This document shows, one piece after another, positions 25,281 through 33,100 of a DNA stretch of 64,000 nt. This stretch comes from DAHUXD01 sp963736455 (GTDB taxonomy: Bacteria > Acidobacteriota > Thermoanaerobaculia > UBA5066 > Gp7-AA6). The stretch is from contig CAVTON010000002.1 in the NCBI GenBank assembly GCA_963736455.1, positions 682,001 through 746,000 on the forward strand, written 5' to 3'. Numbering within the stretch: the first letter of the stretch is position 1; every line of letters begins with the position of its first letter. A model generated the notes under the pieces. It did not search any database, was not told the origin of the DNA, and was given only the letters and a program-made list of their open reading frames with translations. The position numbers and the translations under genes are program-made.

Positions 25281-26000
25281 ATGGGCCAGACACGAATGTT
25301 TCGGGACCGCGTGGTCTCGATGGAGCAGACCCTCGAGGGAGGGGAGAAGCATCTCCCGCTCCTGAAGGCGATCTGCGGCGAGGCGCTTCCGGATCTGGCG
25401 TTCCGCGAGCATTCGCTCGATCACGAGCGCGACCTCTTCGTCATGGACTTCGACGCGCCTGACGGAACGAGGCGGCGCATCGGATGGACGCGCATGGTGC
25501 TCTTCGACGCCGAGCGCATTCCCACGCTCACATCGGACCCCGCCGCCGCCCTGCGGGCGAAGATCGTGGAGCTGCTCCGGGCGCAGGCCGGAAAACCCGA
25601 GATCCTCGTCACGTTCCGCCATCTCGAGGAGGGCTGGGTGGACACCCCCGAGCCCCGCCGCGAGGGAGGCCGGCGCCGCCGGCGCGGAGGGCGAGGCGGG
25701 CGGGGTGGGGAGCGGGCCGGCCCGCGTCCGAGCGCCCCGCCGCGCGACCGCGAGCGGCGTCCGGGAGGCCGTCCGCCGGCCGGAGGCGCTCGCGCCTCGC
25801 AGCCGCCGTCCGCGGCCCCCGGTGCTCGTTCCGGCGGACCCGACCGGCGTCCGCCCGCGGCGGCCCCGGCTCCCGCCGGCGGCGCGGCTCCGGGCGGCGC
25901 GGGCAAGCGCCGCCGCCGCCGGCGCCGCCGCGGCCGCGGTCCCGGCGCCGGTTCGCCCGGCCCGGGCGGCGCTCCGCCTTCTCCGGGTCCGAGACCATGA
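25281..26000 (+). CDS. Unknown protein with disordered Arg/Gly/Pro-rich tail
   Basis: Residues 1 to about 115 look folded (LPLLKAICGEALPDLAF, DLFVMDFDAPDGTRRRIGWT) but are not recognised. The remaining 125 residues are almost entirely Arg, Gly, Pro, Ala and Ser, with RGG-type and poly-Arg blocks (RRRRRGGRGGRGGERAG, KRRRRRRRRGRG), as in nucleic-acid-binding or condensate-forming tails. The stop overlaps the start of the second acyl-CoA dehydrogenase (ATGA). A role in RNA binding is a guess from composition alone. Confidence 0.7.
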   Translation: MGQTRMFRDRVVSMEQTLEGGEKHLPLLKAICGEALPDLAFREHSLDHERDLFVMDFDAPDGTRRRIGWTRMVLFDAERIPTLTSDPAAALRAKIVELLRAQAGKPEILVTFRHLEEGWVDTPEPRREGGRRRRRGGRGGRGGERAGPRPSAPPRDRERRPGGRPPAGGARASQPPSAAPGARSGGPDRRPPAAAPAPAGGAAPGGAGKRRRRRRRRGRGPGAGSPGPGGAPPSPGPRP

Positions 26001-27145
26001 ACTTCGAGCTGACCGAGGATCAGAAGCGCATTCGCGAGGCGGTGCGCGACTTCGCCGCCGCGGAGATCGCTCCGCACGTGGCCGCCTGGGAGAAGGAGGA
26101 GCGCTTTCCGCGCGAGCTCATCGGCCGCCTGGGCGAGCTCGGCGTCATGGGAATCATGATTCCCGAAAGCCTCGGCGGCGCCGGGGCGGACGCGCTGTCC
26201 TACGTTCTCGCCATCGAGGAGCTCGCGCGCGTGTGCGCCTCGACGGCGGTGATCGTCTCGGTCAACAACTCCGTCGTCTGCTATCCGATCTGGAAGTTCG
26301 GCACCGAGGATCAGAAGGCGAAGATCCTCAAGCCGCTCGCCTCCGGGCAGGCCCTCGGAGCCTACGCTCTGACCGAGCCCCAGTCCGGCTCGGACGCGGC
26401 CAACCAGAAGACCCGGGCCGTCCGCGACGGCGAGGGCTACGTGCTAAACGGCGCGAAGGCCTGGATCACCAATGCGGGCGAGGCGGACTGGTACGTGGTC
26501 ATGGCCATGACGGATCCTTCCGCGGGGACTCACGGGATCACCGCGTTCCTCGTGTCGTCGGCGGATCGGGGGCTGCGCGTCGGGGCGCCGGAAGACAAGA
26601 TGGGTCTGCGCTCGTCGAAGACGGCCGCGATCTACCTGGATGACGTGCGGCTTCCCGGGGATCGGCGCTTGGGCGCCGAGGGCGAGGGCTTCAAGATCGC
26701 CATGACGACCCTCGACCATTCGCGGATCGGCATCGCCGCCCAGGGAATCGGAATCGCCCAGGCCGCCTACGAAGCCTCGGTCGAATACGCGAAGACGCGA
26801 GAGTCCTTCGGCCGCCGGCTGGCCGAGCACGAGGCGATCGCATTTCAGATCGCGGACATGCGCGTGCAGCTCGAAGCGTCGCGGGTCCTGACGTATCGCG
26901 CGGCGATGCGCTCCGAGGCGCCCGGGGCGCGCTTTTCGAAGGAATCCTCCATGGCCAAGGTCTACGCGACCGAGGCGGCCAACGCCATCGCCGCACGCGC
27001 GGTGCAGATCTTCGGCGGCTACGGCTATTCGAAGGAGTATCCGGTCGAGCGGTACTATCGCGATGCCCGTGTGACGACGATCTACGAGGGAACGAGCGAA
27101 ATTCAGCGCATCGTGATCTCGAAGAACGTCCTCGCGGGGCGCTGA
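25997..27145 (+). CDS. Acyl-CoA dehydrogenase, paralogue of the 24 kb gene
   Basis: The 382-residue product starts at the ATG overlapping the preceding stop: MNFELTEDQKRIREAVRDFA. It has AYALTEPQSGSDAANQKTRA, AWITNAGEADWYVVMAMTD, SRIGIAAQGIGIAQAAYEAS, FGGYGYSKEYPVERYYRDAR and the catalytic glutamate in TIYEGTSEIQR. It is a short- or branched-chain acyl-CoA dehydrogenase. The similarity to the 24 kb enzyme along the full length points to an old duplication; both probably serve fatty or branched-chain acid breakdown. Confidence 0.92.
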   Translation: MNFELTEDQKRIREAVRDFAAAEIAPHVAAWEKEERFPRELIGRLGELGVMGIMIPESLGGAGADALSYVLAIEELARVCASTAVIVSVNNSVVCYPIWKFGTEDQKAKILKPLASGQALGAYALTEPQSGSDAANQKTRAVRDGEGYVLNGAKAWITNAGEADWYVVMAMTDPSAGTHGITAFLVSSADRGLRVGAPEDKMGLRSSKTAAIYLDDVRLPGDRRLGAEGEGFKIAMTTLDHSRIGIAAQGIGIAQAAYEASVEYAKTRESFGRRLAEHEAIAFQIADMRVQLEASRVLTYRAAMRSEAPGARFSKESSMAKVYATEAANAIAARAVQIFGGYGYSKEYPVERYYRDARVTTIYEGTSEIQRIVISKNVLAGR

Positions 27146-27158
27146 GAGCGAGGCGGCC

Positions 27159-27641
27159 ATGTCCGACGATCCCGTTCCTCCGCCGGACGATCCGGCGTTC
27201 CTGCCCGACGACGACGCCGAGCTGTCGGAGCTCGCGTCGCTCGAAGCCGAGCCCGCCCCCGAGCCGCGCCCGGCCGCCGAAGCCGTGACCGGTGCGCTTC
27301 CGGAGCCTGCGCCCGTCCCGGCGCCCGCGCGCGCGGCCATGACGCCTCGCGCCCGGCCGGACCTGGCCGACCGCCGCGAACCGCTCTATCGCGATTGCCG
27401 GGGCTACCGGCTGCGTCTCGATCCGCCGGATCTGGCCCGACTCCGCGAGCTGCCCGGATCGCGCGGAAAGTCGGACTCCGAGATCGGCGAGGCTTTCTTC
27501 GACGGCCAGGCCGAGCGCCTCGCCGCCTCGATCGTCGACGACGTGCCCTCGCCGAACGAAGTCCGCGTCGTCGTGGACCCGTACTCCCGCCAGGCCTTCC
27601 TGGCGCTCGAGAACCGGATCCGGGGGATCCTGAGCTTCTAG
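27159..27641 (+). CDS. Hypothetical protein with acidic, Pro-rich N-terminus
   Basis: Residues 1-70 are acidic and Pro/Ala-rich (DDPVPPPDDPAFLPDDDAEL), probably disordered. The C-terminal 85 residues form a small domain (YRDCRGYRLRLDPPDLARL, EAFFDGQAERLAAS, NEVRVVVDPYSRQAFLAL, ending NRIRGILSF). This domain aligns with most of the leftward protein at 27669, so the two are diverged paralogues placed tail to tail. Function unknown. It follows the acyl-CoA dehydrogenase by 13 bases. Confidence 0.65.
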   Translation: MSDDPVPPPDDPAFLPDDDAELSELASLEAEPAPEPRPAAEAVTGALPEPAPVPAPARAAMTPRARPDLADRREPLYRDCRGYRLRLDPPDLARLRELPGSRGKSDSEIGEAFFDGQAERLAASIVDDVPSPNEVRVVVDPYSRQAFLALENRIRGILSF

Positions 27642-27668
27642 GAGGAGCCGGTGGGGGGGGCGTTGGAC

Positions 27669-27962
27669 TTAGATATCTGCCGTGATCACGATGCGGGTCG
27701 CCTTCGAGAGGCGCGCCTTCTTCTGATGGGGGTCGATCTCGACGGCGATCTCGCCCGGCTCGGCGCCCGCGGAGCTGAGGACGTCCGCCCAGGCCTCCGC
27801 GCGCGAGCGCAGGAAGTCTTCGGCGACCGCCGGCTCTTCCCGGCCTTCGAAATCGGCCATCGCCTTGAGTTTCTCGACGTTCGAACGATCGAGCACGAAC
27901 GCGTATCCGTCCCGGCTCGTGCGGTAGGTGCGGCTTCGGTTCGGGGAGTTGGCGTGTTCCAT
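27669..27962 (-). CDS. Small hypothetical protein, paralogue of its convergent neighbour
   Basis: This 97-residue protein matches the C-terminal domain of the 27159 product: YRTSRDGYAFVLDRSNVEKL, EDFLRSRAEAWAD, GEIAVEIDPHQKKARLS, TRIVI. Shared positions include YRxxR, GY, LD, ExF, AExxA, PxE, DP and a final RI. It is cytoplasmic by appearance. No function can be assigned. There is no good ribosome site, so expression is uncertain. Confidence 0.6.
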   Translation of the reverse strand: MEHANSPNRSRTYRTSRDGYAFVLDRSNVEKLKAMADFEGREEPAVAEDFLRSRAEAWADVLSSAGAEPGEIAVEIDPHQKKARLSKATRIVITADI

Positions 27963-28003
27963 GAAGGGGAATTTTAGGGCATTTCCTGCGTTTTTCGGCC
28001 TCG

Positions 28004-28654
28004 ATGAAGCTCATACGAAGGATCTTCCCCGGCGCCTCGCTCGCCGTGGCGCTCGCTCTGGCCGCGCCCCTGTCCGCCGAGACGGTCCGCAATCACTTCG
28101 ACACCGACACGATGGTGCGGCCGCCCGCCTACTTCGACCTCGCGGTCCTCGGAGCGCCGGGAACGGCGCGCTGGCTGGTCCTCGGGGACTCGAACGCGCC
28201 GTCCGCCCCCAACTGCCTCTCCCAGGTCGATGCGGACCGTCCGCCCGATTCGATCGCCGCCGCCGTCCGGCGCACTTACTCTTTTCAGGACGGCTCGGTA
28301 AAGACTTTCATGAAGCGCCTCGGCGGACGCGGCGGGCTGCTCCTGCGCATGGCCGGCGAGAAGGACTTCGTCGTGCTCGTCGCCGACATGAACACCGGCG
28401 ACACGGTCCTGACTTCGTACCGCGACGGAAAGCCGACCGTCCTCGGCCGCGGCCGCGCCGCGCTCGACCGGGATTGGGAGCAATTCTCGGTCGTGGCCTC
28501 GGGGGCGTCGCTGACGGTGTTCTTCCGCGACCGGAAGCTCTTCGAGGCGAAGGATCCGCATCCCGTCGCGGGCAAGACCGGCCTCGTCGCCGAAGGCCCG
28601 GGTCAGGCCTCGTTCGACGAGTTCATCCTCGATTTCACTCCTCCGGCGCCCTAG
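28004..28654 (+). CDS. Secreted lectin-like (concanavalin-fold) hypothetical protein
   Basis: This 216-residue product has a signal peptide (SLAVALALAAPLSAE). The mature part has the pattern of a jelly-roll glucanase/lectin-like domain as in DUF1080-type proteins: NHFDTDTMVRPPAYFDL, RTYSFQDGSVKTFMK, FVVLVADMNTGDTVLTSYRDG, WEQFSVVASGASLTVFF, KTGLVAEGPGQASFDEFILD. It may bind or modify a polysaccharide outside the inner membrane. The fold call is from pattern only. Confidence 0.65.
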   Translation: MKLIRRIFPGASLAVALALAAPLSAETVRNHFDTDTMVRPPAYFDLAVLGAPGTARWLVLGDSNAPSAPNCLSQVDADRPPDSIAAAVRRTYSFQDGSVKTFMKRLGGRGGLLLRMAGEKDFVVLVADMNTGDTVLTSYRDGKPTVLGRGRAALDRDWEQFSVVASGASLTVFFRDRKLFEAKDPHPVAGKTGLVAEGPGQASFDEFILDFTPPAP

Positions 28655-28722
28655 TGTTCTGTAACGAGGGTCGCTAGAGCCGAAGCCGAAGGATCGCAGG
28701 GGCAGGGCTCCTCCCCGGCCGC

Positions 28723-28743
28723 GGGCGGCTGCAAGGGCCGCCC
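28723..28743. terminator. Hairpin between convergent genes
   Basis: GGGCGGC, loop TGCAAGG, GCCGCCC lies in the 128-base gap between two convergent genes. It has no U-tract on either side; a shared factor-dependent termination site is possible. Confidence 0.35.
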
Positions 28744-28782
28744 CGACGAAGACAACGCGACACAGGACTGCCGTGACAGGCC

Positions 28783-29940
28783 CTAGGGATTCGGCGTCAC
28801 GGGGGCGATGGAGTCGGCGAAGCGGAAGCGGCCGCCTTCGACGCGGAGCACGACGGCCGGCTTGATCGGGTTTCGGTCGGCGTCCATCGTGATCGAGCCG
28901 GTGACGGCCGGAAAATCTTTCGTCGCGGCGAGCGCGTCGCGGATTCGCTTTCCCTCCGTCGAGCCGGCGCGCGTGATGGCGTCGGCGAGCAGGCGCATCG
29001 CGTCGTAGGACGAGGCGGCGATCGAGTCCGGATCGGCGCGGTATCGCGCGCGGTAGGCCTCGACGAACTTGCGCACGGCCGGCTTCGGATCGTCCACGGA
29101 GTAGTGATTCGAGAGGTACGCGCCCTCGATCGCCTCGCCCCCGATCTCGGTGAGCTTCGGCGAGTCCCACCCGTCCGCCCCGAGGAGCGTCGCCTTCAGG
29201 CCGAGCGACCTCGCCTGGCGAGCGATCAGGCCCGCGTCCGTGTAGTAGCCGGGGATGAACAGCACGTCCGGGCTCGACGGGCGCAGGGCCGTCAGCTGCG
29301 CCGAGAAATCGCTGTCCCCCTCCGAATACTTGGCTTCGGCGGCGATCGTTCCGCCGGCCGCCGTGAACGCCTTGCGGAAGCTCTCCGCGAGTCCGACGCT
29401 GTAGTCGCTGCGCGTGTCGGTCAGGATCGCGGCGGTTCGCGCGTTCAGGTTCCTGCGGGCGAAGGTCGCGAGCACCTGTCCCTGGTAGGCGTCGATGAAG
29501 CACGCGCGGAAGATGTAGTCGCCCTTCTTCGTCACCTCGACGTTGGTGGAGGTGGGGGAGATCAGCGGAACGCGGTAGCTCTGGGCGATCGGCGCCGCGG
29601 CCAGCGTCCGGGACGACGCCTGCTCGCCGATGAGCGCGACGACGTGATCGCGCGTGATCAGCTTCGAGACGGCCGTCGCGGCCTCGGAGGCCTCGCCGCG
29701 GTCGTCCTCGCTCAGGATCTCGACGGGACGGCCGAGGACTCCGCCGGCGCGATCGATCTCGTCGGCCGCGAGCAGGACGCCGTTCTTTCCCGAGATCGCG
29801 AAGGTCGCGGTCGGACCCGTCAGCGCGCCGAAGAACCCGATCTTGATCCCCTGCGAATCCGCGGCCGGCTTTTCCCCGCCGCACGCGCCGGCCAGGAGGG
29901 CGGCGGCGAGACAGGCCGCCGGGCTCGCGAGGCGTCTCAT
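28783..29940 (-). CDS. Branched-chain amino acid-type ABC substrate-binding lipoprotein
   Basis: The 385-residue product has a lipobox (AALLAGACGG) and then the periplasmic type I binding fold of LivJ-like proteins: IKIGFFGALTGPTATFAISG, LAADEIDRAGGVLGRPVEIL, VALIGEQASSRTLAAAPIAQ, PLISPTSTNVEVT, DVLFIPGYYTDAGLIARQAR. Ligands in the family include branched-chain amino acids, amides and urea. No permease or ATPase genes are nearby, so it is an orphan binding protein here. Confidence 0.85.
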   Translation of the reverse strand: MRRLASPAACLAAALLAGACGGEKPAADSQGIKIGFFGALTGPTATFAISGKNGVLLAADEIDRAGGVLGRPVEILSEDDRGEASEAATAVSKLITRDHVVALIGEQASSRTLAAAPIAQSYRVPLISPTSTNVEVTKKGDYIFRACFIDAYQGQVLATFARRNLNARTAAILTDTRSDYSVGLAESFRKAFTAAGGTIAAEAKYSEGDSDFSAQLTALRPSSPDVLFIPGYYTDAGLIARQARSLGLKATLLGADGWDSPKLTEIGGEAIEGAYLSNHYSVDDPKPAVRKFVEAYRARYRADPDSIAASSYDAMRLLADAITRAGSTEGKRIRDALAATKDFPAVTGSITMDADRNPIKPAVVLRVEGGRFRFADSIAPVTPNP

Positions 29941-29992
29941 GCGGACCCGATTCTACGTTGCCCCCGAGATAGCATTCGCCGCCGGAGGAACG

Positions 29993-30538
29993 ATGGCGAG
30001 AATCTCCCTGGTCGGCCGCTCGAAGACGTCGGGCGCGGTCCGCGAGGCGTTCGAGCGCAAGATCGCCGAGCGCGGAAACATCCCGAACATGTATCGCGTC
30101 TTCGCGCATCGGCCGTGGCTCCTGACCACGATGGACGCGCACTTCGCCGCGGTCATGGGATCGGGGACGGTGCCGCTCAAGCTCAAGGAGATGCTGGCGC
30201 TGCAGACGTCGCAGGAGAACGCCAGCCGCTACTGCTCGGCCTCGCACACGATCCTCGCCGGCCGTACCGGCTCGACACCCGAGCAGATCGCCGCGCTCCG
30301 CGACGTCGAGGCCGGTCCGTTCACGGATCGCGAGAGGGCGGCTTTGCGGTTCGGCCTCCACCTGACGCGGGACGCGAATCGGGTTCCCGACGCGGTCTTC
30401 GCCGAGCTGCGCTCGCACTTCGACGAGGCCGAGATCGTGGAGATCGCGGCGGTCGTGGGCCTCTTCGCCTACTTCAATCGCTTCAACAACGGCTTCGCGC
30501 TCGAGCCGACGAAGGCGGGGGAGGGCGTCGACTCCTGA
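29993..30538 (+). CDS. AhpD-like carboxymuconolactone decarboxylase-family protein with altered active site
   Basis: This 181-residue helical protein resembles peroxidase-related AhpD proteins (LKLKEMLALQTSQENASRYC, then SASH). AhpD enzymes use CxxC followed by a histidine; here the first cysteine is serine (S78) while C81 and H85 remain. A one-cysteine site would not do the usual dithiol peroxidase cycle. The start follows a GGAGGAACG ribosome site. It precedes lpdA by 31 bases; in known systems AhpD is reduced through lipoyl proteins and Lpd, so the pairing is suggestive. Confidence 0.8.
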   Translation: MARISLVGRSKTSGAVREAFERKIAERGNIPNMYRVFAHRPWLLTTMDAHFAAVMGSGTVPLKLKEMLALQTSQENASRYCSASHTILAGRTGSTPEQIAALRDVEAGPFTDRERAALRFGLHLTRDANRVPDAVFAELRSHFDEAEIVEIAAVVGLFAYFNRFNNGFALEPTKAGEGVDS

Positions 30539-30569
30539 TCGGCGGCCCGTTTGATAGGCTCTCCGCCCT

Positions 30570-31976
30570 ATGACGGAAGCCAAGACCTATGACCTCTGCA
30601 TCATCGGTTCCGGGCCGGGCGGGTACGTCGCCGCGATCCGCGCGTCGCAGCTCGGCATGTCGGTCCTCGTCGTCGAGAAGGAGCCCCGCCTCGGCGGCGT
30701 CTGCACGCTGTGGGGATGCATTCCGACCAAGGCTCTCCTGCACACCGCGGACGTCCTGGAGGAAGCGCGCCACGCCGCGGAGGTCGGTGTCTCCGCCCGG
30801 GAGGTGCGCCTCGACATGGCGGCCGCGCACAAGCACCGCGAGAAGATCGTGCGGCAGTCCACCAACGGCGTCTCCTACCTGATGAAGAAGAACCGCGTCG
30901 ACCTGGCGGCCGGCTTCGGGCGCCTCGCCGGGAGCGGGCGCGTCTCGGTGACCGGTGCCGACGGCGCGGAGACGATCTACGCGGCGAAGAACGTCATGAT
31001 CGCCACCGGCTCGACGCCCCGCGCGCTGCCGGGGATGGAGATCGACGAGAAGACGGTCCTCTCCTCGACCGGGATGCTCGAGGTCGCCGAGGTGCCGAAG
31101 TCGCTCGTCGTGATCGGCTCGGGCGCCGTCGGCGTCGAGTTCGCATCGATGTATGCCCGCTTCGGGTCGAAGGTCACGATCATCGAGGTCCTGCCGCGCA
31201 TCGTTCCGGTCGAGGACGAGGAGATCTCGCGCGAGCTCGCGGCCTCGTTCAAGCGGCAGGGCATCGCGATCTATCCCGACACGCGCGTCGAGCGGCTGAC
31301 GCGCGGCGAGACCGGCGCCGAGCTGCTCGCGCGTTCGACGGGAGACAAGACCGAGACCTTCCGCGCCGAGAAGGTGCTCATGGCGGTCGGCCGCCGTCCT
31401 CTGACCGACGGAATCGGTCTCGAGGCGGCCGGCGTCGCGACCGAGAAGGGCTACGTCAAGGTCGACGCCATGATGCGGACGGCGGCGCCCGGCGTCTACG
31501 CGATCGGCGACGTGCTGCCCACGCAGGCGCTGGCCCACCTGGCGTCGGCGGAAGGCGTGGTCGCCGTGGAGCACATGGCGGGGAAGAATCCGCAGCCGAT
31601 CAACTACGACCAGGTCCCGGGCTGCACGTACTGCTCGCCGGAGATCGGGTCCGTCGGCCTGACCGAGGCGAGGGCGCGCGAGCGCGGCTACGACGTCGTC
31701 GTCGGCAAGTTCCCGTTCTCCGCGATCGGAAAGGCCCGCATCCTGAACCAGGCTTCCGGCTTCGTGAAGATCGTGGCGGAGAAGAGATACGACGAGGTCC
31801 TCGGAGTCCACGTCATCGGCCCGTCCGCGACCGAGCTGATCGCCGAGGCCTGCGCCGCGATCAGACTCGAGGCGACCTCGGAGGAGCTCGTCCGGACGAT
31901 CCACGCCCACCCGACTCTGTCCGAAGGCATCCACGAGGCCTCGGAGGCCGTCCTGGGGCACGCGATTCACATCTAG
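30570..31976 (+). CDS. lpdA: Dihydrolipoyl dehydrogenase
   Basis: This 468-residue FAD enzyme reoxidises dihydrolipoamide in 2-oxoacid dehydrogenase complexes, making NADH. It has an FAD-binding GSGPGGYVAAIRASQLG, the redox disulphide in GGVCTLWGCIPTKALL (C-x4-C), an NAD-binding GSGAVGVEFASMY, YAIGDVLPTQALAHLAS, and the C-terminal base HAHPTLSEGIHEA. CTLWGC is a variant of the usual CLNxGC. No dehydrogenase E1 or E2 genes are in the window. Confidence 0.93.
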   Translation: MTEAKTYDLCIIGSGPGGYVAAIRASQLGMSVLVVEKEPRLGGVCTLWGCIPTKALLHTADVLEEARHAAEVGVSAREVRLDMAAAHKHREKIVRQSTNGVSYLMKKNRVDLAAGFGRLAGSGRVSVTGADGAETIYAAKNVMIATGSTPRALPGMEIDEKTVLSSTGMLEVAEVPKSLVVIGSGAVGVEFASMYARFGSKVTIIEVLPRIVPVEDEEISRELAASFKRQGIAIYPDTRVERLTRGETGAELLARSTGDKTETFRAEKVLMAVGRRPLTDGIGLEAAGVATEKGYVKVDAMMRTAAPGVYAIGDVLPTQALAHLASAEGVVAVEHMAGKNPQPINYDQVPGCTYCSPEIGSVGLTEARARERGYDVVVGKFPFSAIGKARILNQASGFVKIVAEKRYDEVLGVHVIGPSATELIAEACAAIRLEATSEELVRTIHAHPTLSEGIHEASEAVLGHAIHI

Positions 31977-31994
31977 GCCTGGGGCGGGCGCTCC

Positions 31995-32324
31995 CTACTT
32001 CGCCGACTGGGAACCCTTCACTTTTGGGTGTGTGGCCGACGTCGCAGACGGCGTTGGACGTCGCGGCACGGCCGAATGGGCGGCCGGTCGGATGGTGATC
32101 GGCGCTGAGGCCTCCTCCGCGCTGATGCGCGTGGAGGTCTTGACGTCCGAGCGGCGAACGCTCATGAGCCTCCCGTCGGGGTACTCGTGGAAGACGACCA
32201 TCTCGCCCTTTACCATCGGTTCGCCGATCGTCACCAGGTCACCCGAAGGCGAGAGGTCGAGCCGAAAGTAGGCCGGTCCCGCCGCGACCGAGGCGAGGTA
32301 GAGCACAGCCGCGAGGTGCAGCAT
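31995..32324 (-). CDS. Small secreted protein, member 1 of a three-gene paralogue cluster
   Basis: This 109-residue product has a signal peptide (LHLAAVLYLASVAAGPA) and the shared core YFRLDLSPSG, IGEPMVKGEMVVFHEYPDGR and LMSVRRSDVKT, followed by a Pro/Thr/Ser-rich basic tail. Two paralogues lie at 32409 and 33101. A strong AAGGAG precedes the ATG. The core looks like a small beta-rich domain; I do not recognise a named family or function. Confidence 0.68.
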   Translation of the reverse strand: MLHLAAVLYLASVAAGPAYFRLDLSPSGDLVTIGEPMVKGEMVVFHEYPDGRLMSVRRSDVKTSTRISAEEASAPITIRPAAHSAVPRRPTPSATSATHPKVKGSQSAK

Positions 32325-32408
32325 CGGGCGATCTCCTTCGAGACGATTGTCACTCGCCGCCTCGGCGAACCCGTGTGAGCTGCGTCGCAGGCCGTGCCGC
32401 GGCCGGAG

Positions 32409-32822
32409 TCAGTCCGGCGGCCGGTCGGCGGGACTCGATGTCGTCACCGCGAGGCCGTCGGCGGTCGGGATGATGGTCGGACCGTGGCTGGCGGCGATCG
32501 CCTTCACGCCCGCCGTCGAGCGGCCCGGCGAGGCGGTCGTCGGCGAGCTACCCTGCATCGCGAGATTGCCGATCGCCTTGAGGGTTTCCGGAGGCGGTCC
32601 TGCGGCTTCCTTCGCCGTGACCCGCGAGTAGCTTCGGACATCCGCCCGGCGGAGGCTCATCAGTTTCCCGTCCGGGTACGCATGGAAGACGACCATCCCC
32701 CCCTTGACCACAGGCTCTCCGATCGAAACCCGGCTGCCCGATGGCGCGAGCGCGAGGCGGAAATACGCGGGTTCCGCCGCTGCGGTCGCGGCCAGAAATG
32801 CGGCGAGCGCCAGATGGAGCAT
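32409..32822 (-). CDS. Small secreted protein, member 2 of the paralogue cluster
   Basis: This 137-residue product has a signal peptide (LALAAFLAATAAAEPA) and a core very like member 1: YFRLALAPSG, IGEPVVKGGMVVFHAYPDGK, LMSLRRADVRS. After the core it has IGNLAMQG, shared with member 3, and a disordered tail. The ATG follows GGGAGG. Probably co-transcribed with member 1, which starts 84 bases downstream. Function unknown. Confidence 0.72.
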   Translation of the reverse strand: MLHLALAAFLAATAAAEPAYFRLALAPSGSRVSIGEPVVKGGMVVFHAYPDGKLMSLRRADVRSYSRVTAKEAAGPPPETLKAIGNLAMQGSSPTTASPGRSTAGVKAIAASHGPTIIPTADGLAVTTSSPADRPPD

Positions 32823-32940
32823 GGTCGCCTCCCTTGATTTTGCCCGATTGTCGCACGGTCTCCCCTCAGGGTCGCGGGCGCGGACTCTACTTGCTTTGGG
32901 CGATCAGGGTGACTCGATGCGCGGCGGTGTTGGTGAAGCT

Positions 32941-32990
32941 CGCGGCGTGAGAAGTCACCTGAGCGAAGCGAGGTGGAGGCTCACGCCGCG
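32941..32990. repeat. Long nested hairpin upstream of secreted gene 2
   Basis: CGCGGCGTGAG pairs with CTCACGCCGCG over 11 bases, and inside it CACCT pairs with AGGTG around GAGCGAAGCG. It adjoins family A copy 2 directly. It lies in the 278-base gap between secreted paralogues 2 and 3, and in leftward transcripts would be a very stable structure ahead of gene 2. Confidence 0.6.
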
Positions 32991-33100
32991 GGAGCCGCAG
33001 CGAGCGCAGGGATCAGGCCGGCGGTCGAGCGCCTTTGCGCGAGCCGCCGGCCGATGCGCGCCCAGAGGGGCGCGCAGATCCCGAGCGAGCGAAGGCGACG
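32991..33100 (-). repeat. Structured dispersed repeat, family A copy 2
   Basis: This is the best-formed copy: stem 1 GGCCGGCGG (33016-33024) with CCGCCGGCC (33044-33052), which itself contains GCGC-CTTT-GCGC; stem 2 GCGCGCCC (33056-33063) with GGGCGCGC (33068-33075); closing pair GGGATC (33009-33014) with GATCCC (33077-33082). The element abuts the stop codon of the leftward gene at 33101 with no base between. Confidence 0.82.

Noticed and set aside
25690..25995. Low-complexity GC-rich stretch as a DNA repeat array
   Set aside because: It lacks a fixed period and is better explained as the coding sequence of the Arg/Gly/Pro-rich tail of the 25281 gene.
27974..30583. 869-codon leftward open frame
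   Set aside because: It crosses four real genes and two gaps; the real leftward gene in this area is the binding protein at 28783-29940 in another frame.
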